NCBI GenBank assembly: GCA_013297575.1
Contig: JAAFHO010000097.1
Location: 1 to 12,341, forward strand
Length of the DNA stretch: 12,341 nt
Direction: 5' to 3'
Origin: Chitinophagales bacterium
GTDB taxonomy: Bacteria; Bacteroidota; Bacteroidia; Chitinophagales; Saprospiraceae
In this document: positions 1-5,820 of the stretch, piece after piece
Layout: every line of letters begins with the position of its first letter
Numbering within the stretch: the stretch's first letter is position 1
Position numbers and translations under genes: made by a program
Notes under the pieces: model-generated
Told to the model about the DNA's origin: nothing
What the model saw: only the letters and a program-made list of their open reading frames with translations
Database searches by the model: none

Positions 1-504
1 CAATTGACAGGGGAACAGGTACGCATGCCTTTGGCTAAAAACACATATTCAAAACCTTTTTTTGTAGGCAAAACTGCACAATTTTGCTCCTTGTCCCATT
101 CCCAAGGCATGGTTGCGGCTTTATTAACGAATAAGGATTGTGGTTGCGATATTCAGGTAATAGTGGAAAAAATGCCGCGTATTGCGCCTAAATTTATGCG
201 TCCAGACGAGTTTGAATGGGTAGAAAAAAAAGCCTATTCAGAACAACTCATCTTGATGCACTTATTTTGGACGGCCAAAGAAGCCATGTATAAGGCTTAT
301 GGGCAAAAAGAAGTTGATTTTAAAGCCCAACTTTTCATAGAACCATTTGAGTGGCAAACTGAAAATATCGTGATTACTAAGGGAAAATTGGACAAAAATG
401 GGCTGGTCTTCCACTATCAATTGTATATGGGGATGCACAAAAGCACAGAAGAGGAAATCAATCCTTTCTTGTGGACAATTGCCTTAGAAATCGCCCCCCC
501 CTAA
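1..504 (+). CDS. 4'-phosphopantetheinyl transferase (Sfp/HetI superfamily), 5'-truncated by window edge
   Basis: Transfers the 4'-phosphopantetheine arm of CoA to a serine of acyl or peptidyl carrier proteins; a cytoplasmic Mg-dependent enzyme. The reading frame is already open at base 1, so the N-terminus lies outside the window. The TTG at 4 is probably not the true start. Counting from that TTG, visible motifs are SLSHS (about residues 29-33), GCDIQ (47-51, metal-binding Asp49) and WTAKEAMYKAYG (89-100, with Lys92, Glu93 and Lys97). They occur in the order and spacing of the family. The usual second acid of the G-x-D-x-E motif is Gln here. Family members are about 200-240 aa, so roughly 30-60 residues are missing. 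The gene converges on the GtrA-like gene with an 18-bp gap and no clear terminator. It ends in a run of eight C that encodes the last two prolines. No carrier protein or synthase gene is visible nearby to name the substrate. Confidence 0.88.
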   Translation, partial: QLTGEQVRMPLAKNTYSKPFFVGKTAQFCSLSHSQGMVAALLTNKDCGCDIQVIVEKMPRIAPKFMRPDEFEWVEKKAYSEQLILMHLFWTAKEAMYKAYGQKEVDFKAQLFIEPFEWQTENIVITKGKLDKNGLVFHYQLYMGMHKSTEEEINPFLWTIALEIAPP

Positions 505-522
505 CCAAAAAGGATACAGTTT

Positions 523-906
523 TTATTTAAAAGTAAATGTAATGTTTGCCCAAAAATTCCAAATCATTACTACGCCTGTAGCAATAAGTTTTGCCACATA
601 AAAATTAATTTTGAATCGCTCAGTCAGTAAATAGATAATACCATTATTCATGGCCAATCCCACAGTTGCGATACCTGCAAATTTGCCAAATTGAAGGGCA
701 ACATGTGGGTCGTGGTTTTGAAATGTCCACATACGGTTGAGTATAAAATTACTAAATACAGCGGCCACAAAACCCGTGCTATTCGCCGCATAAGGATTGA
801 CGCGTAGTTTTTCTTTTAGCATCCAGGTGATGCCAAAGTCAACAAAAACGCCAGAAAATCCTACTACTCCAAATTTAAGAAACTTCCAAATCAGTTCGTT
901 GCTCAT
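523..906 (-). CDS. GtrA-like family small membrane protein
   Basis: A 127-aa integral membrane protein with four predicted hydrophobic segments (about residues 10-28, 40-56, 75-95 and 100-122) and the hallmark pattern of the GtrA family: FLKFGVVG near the start, a SNFILNRMWTF segment in the middle, and a final NFWANITFTFK. GtrA-like proteins are thought to flip or help transfer polyprenyl-phosphate-linked sugars across the inner membrane. The ATG at 906 is preferred over a TTG at 921 because it places FLKFGVVG at the usual distance from the N-terminus. The 5' end overlaps the 3' end of the GT87 gene by 32 bp, which suggests translational coupling and a shared role. It is the last gene of a minus-strand operon. 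The sugar substrate cannot be told from sequence. Confidence 0.9.
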   Translation of the reverse strand: MSNELIWKFLKFGVVGFSGVFVDFGITWMLKEKLRVNPYAANSTGFVAAVFSNFILNRMWTFQNHDPHVALQFGKFAGIATVGLAMNNGIIYLLTERFKINFYVAKLIATGVVMIWNFWANITFTFK

Positions 907-2023
907 TCCTAAAAATATCAATCATAATGACCGCCCATATTACGATAAACGGTACTGCTTTTAATGTATATGGTTGCACCCATTGGTTAAATAATGACCT
1001 TGGGAACAAATCTGTTGGTGTGATCGACGCTAGAAAAAATGCTACCCATAACAGTAATTGATCACTTATTTTTGGGTTTTTGATGGAAAAATACCAAATT
1101 GCTGCGCCTGTTACTGCAATAATGAAAGTCGGTGATTCGGCTTTATGATTAAAAATAACTACCCAAATCAATAAACTGGCCAAAATAGGTATGACGGATT
1201 GTTTTCGATAGGCTTGCACCAAAACCGCCAATAACTGAATCGACAAGCCAATGGCTGTGATCCAAAACTTTGGTGGTTGCAAACCAAACCAAGTATGTAA
1301 CCAACCCGAAACCGAAAGCCCTGTGGAGGCCGAATGGTCGTTGCGGAGTAATTCCCACCACCAAAAGTATAGTTGTTTTAAGTGTGGCCAGCCGATGAAT
1401 ACTATGGGAAACAAGGCAAACACCAGTCCCCATACTATTAACGAAATCCCAAAAGCCCACCATTGCTTTGGGTAAAATACTGCCAAAAACGCGGCAAAAA
1501 TACCAAATATTTTAATAAATGCACTACTCATTATCCATCCCGCTGATGCAAAACTCTTTTTATGCTCTAATCCTATATAACCAAGCAATAACAATGCAGC
1601 CATGAGTGCATTGCTTTGCGCGCTTTGAACAGCAATAATGAGTTCAGGAAATACAAACCAAGCAATAATTATTCGTTTTTGAGGCGAAAAACCCGGAAGT
1701 ATGAATATAGTGACCAATAATATGAGTACATTGGTCAAATTCCAAACAATTAAGCCAATCCAATCCGGTACTGCATAAAAGGGGGCCATTGTTACACAAA
1801 AAGCAGGACTATATTTATACAAATCCCAAGTTTCGGGGTGACCAGTATATGGATTTTGCCCTGTAATAAAATAGTGCCAGGCGTATTTAAAAATGCGATA
1901 GTTTTCGTATTTGCTGTAGCCGTCTTTGTTAAAGCCCAATAGCATTTTGTGGACAGTAGCCACTACAGTAACCAATGTGAAAACGATATAAAGTGCGGTC
2001 TTGGAGAAAAATATTTTTTTCAA
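875..2023 (-). CDS. GT87 (DUF2029)-family polytopic mannosyltransferase-like glycosyltransferase
   Basis: A 382-aa multi-spanning inner-membrane protein with about nine to ten hydrophobic segments. Family GT87 (the mycobacterial PimE type) uses polyprenyl-phosphate sugars as donors on the periplasmic face. Typical features seen are an acidic/aromatic first loop after TM1 (residues 33-58), the YKYSPAF motif (69-75), QSAQSNALMAALLLLG (133-148), AFIKIFG (168-174) and FNHKAESPTFI (291-301). The start appears to be TTG, two bases after the TGA of the upstream lipoprotein gene (an ATT lies just before it). The next in-frame ATG is at codon 27, after the first membrane helix, so it is unlikely. The gene sits between a lipoprotein and GtrA genes and overlaps the latter. 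The GT87 plus GtrA pairing fits modification of an envelope glycan or glycolipid. No polyprenyl-phosphate-sugar synthase is present in the window, so the donor must be made elsewhere. Confidence 0.85.
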   Translation of the reverse strand: MKKIFFSKTALYIVFTLVTVVATVHKMLLGFNKDGYSKYENYRIFKYAWHYFITGQNPYTGHPETWDLYKYSPAFCVTMAPFYAVPDWIGLIVWNLTNVLILLVTIFILPGFSPQKRIIIAWFVFPELIIAVQSAQSNALMAALLLLGYIGLEHKKSFASAGWIMSSAFIKIFGIFAAFLAVFYPKQWWAFGISLIVWGLVFALFPIVFIGWPHLKQLYFWWWELLRNDHSASTGLSVSGWLHTWFGLQPPKFWITAIGLSIQLLAVLVQAYRKQSVIPILASLLIWVVIFNHKAESPTFIIAVTGAAIWYFSIKNPKISDQLLLWVAFFLASITPTDLFPRSLFNQWVQPYTLKAVPFIVIWAVIMIDIFRNEQRTDLEVS

Positions 2024-2025
2024 AA

Positions 2026-2757
2026 TCAGTCTCTTTCTTTTGCCTCGCGATTGAGTTGCGCTTCCAGCACATGTTCATGGCTTTTGAGCAGGGTTAGAAT
2101 ATCGTCTTGCTGAAATTTTGACGCATCAAAAGCTACGACCCAAATATTGTCGGCTCCAACGCGTCTGACGAGTTTCAAGTTGGTTTTAGAAACCTTATTG
2201 ATATCGCGGACCCAATTTCCGGCGTTAATCTCTGGTTTTAGTTTGACGAGTAACTCCGTTTTCGGAGCATTATCGGGAATATCATCAGGATTGAAACTTT
2301 CTAATTTATAGCCATGTGCTTTACCTAATCCTGCAAGAAAGTCCTGCATATCGCGAATAGGCTTTGGGCGTTCAACAGAACCTCGAATGGTTTTTTCGGC
2401 TTTGCCATTATAAACCGTAATACTAGCACCGGGGCCATCGGCAATAGTAACCGGAAACGACTCTGGATATTGCCATAAATTAGCAGTTTCCATTTTTTTA
2501 CGGAGTAAAATGAGTTCAGCACCGGTAAGTTGAAAAGAACTGGTGCCTATTTTTTCTACAAAACGAATCCCTTCGTATTGCACCGTACCGTTGGCTAAAA
2601 AATCAAGTTTATAGACAGGGCAATATCCTCGGCACGGTGTTGTTTCGAGAATTATAAGTGATTGATTTTCTGTTGTTTGCATAGCAATATCACTCTTTTT
2701 GTTGCTTTTGCAAGCGATAAGGCTCAAGCCTAGAAAAAATAAATTTACTAATTTCAT
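2026..2757 (-). CDS. DUF6438-domain lipoprotein with a C-terminal protease-prodomain-like segment
   Basis: A 243-aa predicted lipoprotein. From the ATG at 2757 it begins with a short hydrophobic signal ending in the lipobox LIAC (Cys16). An ATG at 2784 would add nine residues and weaken the signal, and the putative -7 box at 2762-2769 also argues for 2757. Residues about 32-145 match DUF6438: TPCRGYCPVYKL (Cys42, Cys46, Tyr49), a strand with NGTVQYEG, then LTGAELILLRKKMETANLW. This is a Bacteroidota domain of unknown function; the two cysteines could form a disulfide. Residues about 160-243 (TELLVKLKP, then DNIWVVAFDA and HVLEAQLNRE) resemble the inhibitory prodomain found before subtilisin-like (S8) proteases, but no protease domain follows. 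The gene leads an operon with the GT87 and GtrA genes, with only 2 bp to the next start. Function unknown. Confidence 0.8.
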   Translation of the reverse strand: MKLVNLFFLGLSLIACKSNKKSDIAMQTTENQSLIILETTPCRGYCPVYKLDFLANGTVQYEGIRFVEKIGTSSFQLTGAELILLRKKMETANLWQYPESFPVTIADGPGASITVYNGKAEKTIRGSVERPKPIRDMQDFLAGLGKAHGYKLESFNPDDIPDNAPKTELLVKLKPEINAGNWVRDINKVSKTNLKLVRRVGADNIWVVAFDASKFQQDDILTLLKSHEHVLEAQLNREAKERD

Positions 2758-2761
2758 AGGG

Positions 2762-2769
2762 CGAAGGTA
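2762..2769 (-). promoter_or_regulatory. Putative -7 promoter element for the lipoprotein-GT87-GtrA operon
   Basis: Read on the minus strand, TACCTTCG is one base from the Bacteroidota consensus TAnnTTTG. It is followed after four bases (CCCT) by the ATG at 2757. Transcription would start at or within a few bases of the start codon, giving a nearly leaderless message. No convincing -33 TTG is seen at the expected spacing. Confidence 0.45.
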
Positions 2770-2781
2770 ATAGAATTGCTG

Positions 2782-2789
2782 CATCTTTG
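2782..2789 (+). promoter_or_regulatory. Putative -7 promoter element for purE
   Basis: CATCTTTG is one base from TAnnTTTG and lies four bases (CACT) before the purE ATG at 2794. The arrangement mirrors the opposite-strand element at 2762-2769. It would give a nearly leaderless transcript. No clear -33 TTG is found. Confidence 0.45.
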
Positions 2790-2793
2790 CACT

Positions 2794-3261
2794 ATGGTAG
2801 CAATAATTATGGGTTCAGATTCGGACCTTCCGGTCATGCAGAAAGCAGCAGACATACTTCATATACTGCAAGTTCCCTTTGAGATGAGTATTGTTTCGGC
2901 GCACCGCACGCCTACACGTATGTTTGAGTTTGCTCAGACAGCGCATTCCCGTGGAATTTCGGTCATCATAGCAGGGGCGGGTGGTGCAGCGCATTTACCG
3001 GGTATGGTTGCGGCTATTTCGCCGCTGCCTGTGATCGGTGTACCCGTTAAATCGTCCAATTCGATAGATGGTTGGGATAGCATCCTTTCTATTTTGCAAA
3101 TGCCAGAAGGCGTACCTGTGGCTACGGTTGCGCTGAATGGCGCACGTAATGCAGGTATTTTAGCCGCCCAAATCCTTTCTGTCTCCGATCAGGATTTACA
3201 AGGCCGTGTTATTGCTTATAAAAAAGAATTGGAAGCGGTGGTGCTGGCTAAGAAAATATAG
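2794..3261 (+). CDS. purE: 5-(carboxyamino)imidazole ribonucleotide mutase (class I PurE)
   Basis: Catalyses the reversible conversion of N5-CAIR to CAIR in de novo purine synthesis, in the cytoplasm as an octamer. From the ATG at 2794 the protein is 156 aa, the normal length for class I PurE. The diagnostic motifs are all present: GSDSDLPVM (residues 7-15), SAHRTP with catalytic His37 (35-40), the phosphate/substrate loop AGAGGAAHLPGM, and GVPVKSSNSIDGWDSILSILQMP followed by ALNGARNAGILAA. A TTG at 2776 would add six residues with no family match, so ATG 2794 is chosen. purK, the usual partner that makes N5-CAIR, is not adjacent. The gene stands alone on the plus strand between a divergent operon and a hairpin. 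Confidence 0.97.
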   Translation: MVAIIMGSDSDLPVMQKAADILHILQVPFEMSIVSAHRTPTRMFEFAQTAHSRGISVIIAGAGGAAHLPGMVAAISPLPVIGVPVKSSNSIDGWDSILSILQMPEGVPVATVALNGARNAGILAAQILSVSDQDLQGRVIAYKKELEAVVLAKKI

Positions 3262-3268
3262 TTGTATT

Positions 3269-3308
3269 ATTAGACCTTATACCGAATTAGTTCGGTATAA
3301 GGTCTAAT
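3269..3308. terminator. Long perfect hairpin between convergent genes, likely bidirectional terminator
   Basis: An 18-bp perfect inverted repeat (3269-3286 pairs with 3291-3308) encloses a 4-base loop, TTAG. Arms begin ATTAGACC and their centre is ATACCGAA/TTCGGTAT. It begins 8 bp after the purE stop and ends 2 bp before the stop codon of the penicillin acylase gene, so it can serve both convergent transcripts. Flanking T-tracts are poor on both sides, so it may act partly as a 3'-end stabiliser rather than a classic intrinsic terminator. Confidence 0.75.
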
Positions 3309-3310
3309 GT

Positions 3311-5782
3311 CTATTTAGAAAACACCTGCCTTGCCAAGACTTTTTCGCTCGGCAAACCTTCCGTAGATTTCCAGAAATTCAGATCGTTGTACTGGCCATT
3401 TGCCCAGGTATCCACCATATTATCGTAGTATTTACTGCCTGGATTACCCGATTGACCACCGGGATAAACTCCAATTGCTTTAACTTCATCTCCCAAATCT
3501 ACAATCATCCGCCACGATGGGCCATAGTCGCGCAGAATAGCATTTAATGCAGAACGGTGCCCTCCAGTAGTAATATTCGAACGACTAAATGGCGCAATAC
3601 GGGCCAAGTGATTGATCGTTAAAGAATGGAATTTTCCCCATACCAAATTACCTGTTAGCGTTTCTTTTGCTGCTTGGCGGCTCATTTGTTTGAATGCTGC
3701 CGTAACAATGTTCCTCGCGTTTTCGCGTTCTGGCGTGGATTTTAGGTCAAAAACAATATGATTGGAATCGCGCGCCAATAAATCTATCATGCGCCATGTT
3801 GGCGGTAAAAGCATTTTTACATTTTTATCAATATGCACCATTACCTCGTCGTAGGTACGCGCATAAGTGGAGTCAAACCACATATCGAATAGGGTAGGGG
3901 CTGTCAAATCTTTTTCGTAGCGGCAGTTCCATTCTTCCAAATCCTTGACGTATAACTGTTCGTCGGGCGATAATGCGGAACGATCCAGTAAGCGCAACAT
4001 AGCCGACTTGGCATCGTAGGCGCGAAGGCTAAATGTGCTATTTTGCATGGATTTCATGCTGTCGACGGTGGCTTTGGTCATTACCTCCAGCCTTTCTACG
4101 GCATTTCTGCCCCGAAACTGCTCCCAATCGCCATATTTAGCATAATAAGGATACGATGGTGCCGTCGAGTTTTGGTTAGCAGAAGTAACAAAACCACGAG
4201 CTGGGTTATGCATTTTAGGTATTTCATCTTGAGGAATATAGCCAATCCAAGCATTTGTACTAAGGGAGCCATCTTGAACATAGCGCCCTTCGTCCCCCAT
4301 GCGTATTGGCATATTACCTTGTACCCGAATGGCAATGTCGCCATGTTTATCCGCGTAAACAAAATTTTGTGCAGGGCAGTCGAAATTTTGTAGAGCGGTA
4401 GTATAATCATCAAAATTTTTAGCCTTGTTGAGCAAACCAAAATTACGCACTGGGCGGCCTATCCCAACATCGTGTGCCGCCCAACGGAAAGCGCAATCGT
4501 GGAGTGGTTCCTTGGGGTCATCATAAACAATTGGTCCCCAAATTGTATAACGCACTGTATCTAAGATTGGGTTTGGCCTACCTTTTACTAGGATCGTTTC
4601 TACTTTTATATCTGCATTTTTGGAAGCACCGTCAACATTATAAGTGGTACGGCTGGCGTCAGTCCATTTGATTTTATACCAATCAGAAACATCGACACCC
4701 ACATTGGTAATACCCCAAGCGATATTTTCATTAAAACCGATAACGATACCCGGAATACCAGATAAACATACGCCATAAACGTTGGTTTCGGGTGTATGAA
4801 TTTGGGTTTGGTACCATATAGAAGGCAAACTCAAGGACAAGTGCGGATCATTGGCCAACATTGGATGACCAGAAGCCGTTTTGCTGCCTGCTACAGCCCA
4901 GTTATTACTTCCAATTATATAAGGATCGGTGAGCACATTTGGCAATTGATCTGTTGCATCTTTCCAACCAATCTGTGCATCCATTTTTACAGGGGTAGCA
5001 TCTTTAGTTGCTTTTTGTGGTTTTAAAGAGGGGTTCTGCGGGTAAAATCCTTCTGGAATTACTGGTTTTTGTTTTGGATTCCAATAGGGGTAAATTTCTT
5101 TATACAAATCCGCGCCTAAAATCTCAAGTGCATTAGTTGCACCCAAATCTTGGTCATAAGAGGCCAATATATCCGCCATACCTTCTACTACCAGCGCACA
5201 TTTAAGCGTTGACCATAATTCAGGTTTATGTCCTAATATTTTAAATTCGATGGGATAATCAGCCGGTTTCAATTGATTGATCCAAGCATTAACGCCTGCG
5301 GTGTAAGCTTCGATTAATGCCATATCTTCTGGCGATTTTTTCCAAAATTCTAAATCGCGCTCTGCCGCCCAGGGCAATCCTTTCCGGCGTGTTTTAAGGT
5401 CAATTTGAACCGTTTTTTCACCAATCACTTCGGATAAACGACCAGACACTTTTCTGCTGGTTAAATCCATTTGGAACAGCCGATGTTGCGCTGTAATATA
5501 TCCTTGCACCATTGCGGCATCAATCATGTTTTCTGCGAAAATGTGAGGCACCAGCATATCGTCATAAACTACGTCTGTTTTGCCTTTTAGCCCGGGTAAA
5601 TTAACATTCGCATCATAAGTTGGGCCAGTTAACGGTTCTGCATTGCGCCAAAAACCCGAAAACGGATTGAATAATTTCCCCATTGCGGGCAAAGTGGTAT
5701 CTCCTTTTGCGAGTGGAGTAGATAATAACCATGCGATGCCTAAAGTCGTAGCTAATGCTAACAAAAAACGCAGAATCTTCAT
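3311..5782 (-). CDS. Penicillin acylase family protein (S45 Ntn hydrolase), exported
   Basis: An 823-aa periplasmic amidohydrolase precursor. Residues 1-25 form a signal peptide or signal anchor (MKILRFLLALATTLGIAWLL). The alpha-chain region shows DDMLVPHIFAEN (74-85), then GYITAQHRLFQMD and SGRLSEVIG. Autoproteolysis is expected at Gly291/Ser292 in the GSNNWAVAGS motif, making Ser292 the N-terminal nucleophile of the beta chain. ANDPHL (310-315) and a later SANQNS segment also match the family. Members hydrolyse amide bonds of penicillins, acyl-homoserine lactones or other N-acyl compounds; the natural substrate cannot be read from sequence. It is the last gene of a minus-strand operon, 38 bp after the PBP1A gene, with no promoter-like element in the gap. 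The length is in the range of Bacteroidota homologues. The family call is secure, the substrate open. Confidence 0.93.
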   Translation of the reverse strand: MKILRFLLALATTLGIAWLLSTPLAKGDTTLPAMGKLFNPFSGFWRNAEPLTGPTYDANVNLPGLKGKTDVVYDDMLVPHIFAENMIDAAMVQGYITAQHRLFQMDLTSRKVSGRLSEVIGEKTVQIDLKTRRKGLPWAAERDLEFWKKSPEDMALIEAYTAGVNAWINQLKPADYPIEFKILGHKPELWSTLKCALVVEGMADILASYDQDLGATNALEILGADLYKEIYPYWNPKQKPVIPEGFYPQNPSLKPQKATKDATPVKMDAQIGWKDATDQLPNVLTDPYIIGSNNWAVAGSKTASGHPMLANDPHLSLSLPSIWYQTQIHTPETNVYGVCLSGIPGIVIGFNENIAWGITNVGVDVSDWYKIKWTDASRTTYNVDGASKNADIKVETILVKGRPNPILDTVRYTIWGPIVYDDPKEPLHDCAFRWAAHDVGIGRPVRNFGLLNKAKNFDDYTTALQNFDCPAQNFVYADKHGDIAIRVQGNMPIRMGDEGRYVQDGSLSTNAWIGYIPQDEIPKMHNPARGFVTSANQNSTAPSYPYYAKYGDWEQFRGRNAVERLEVMTKATVDSMKSMQNSTFSLRAYDAKSAMLRLLDRSALSPDEQLYVKDLEEWNCRYEKDLTAPTLFDMWFDSTYARTYDEVMVHIDKNVKMLLPPTWRMIDLLARDSNHIVFDLKSTPERENARNIVTAAFKQMSRQAAKETLTGNLVWGKFHSLTINHLARIAPFSRSNITTGGHRSALNAILRDYGPSWRMIVDLGDEVKAIGVYPGGQSGNPGSKYYDNMVDTWANGQYNDLNFWKSTEGLPSEKVLARQVFSK

Positions 5783-5820
5783 ATTATAAGTACTTGGTAA
5801 TGATTGAAATAGGTGGTTAG

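Noticed and set aside
47..154. Gln in place of the second acidic residue in the G-x-D-x-E motif of the phosphopantetheinyl transferase
   Set aside because: Variation at this position occurs in functional members of the superfamily and the other key residues (Asp, Lys-Glu, Lys) are intact.
494..501. Run of eight C at the end of the phosphopantetheinyl transferase gene, a possible phase-variable tract
   Set aside because: It lies in the last two codons before the stop, so slippage would only change the extreme C-terminus; it may also be an assembly length error.
1149..1475. Overlapping small frames on both strands within the GT87 gene
   Set aside because: The GT87 frame carries conserved motifs across this whole stretch; the alternatives look like frame noise.
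4043..5026. Plus-strand open frames inside the penicillin acylase gene
   Set aside because: They are shadows of a gene with clear family motifs on the opposite strand and have no recognisable domains.
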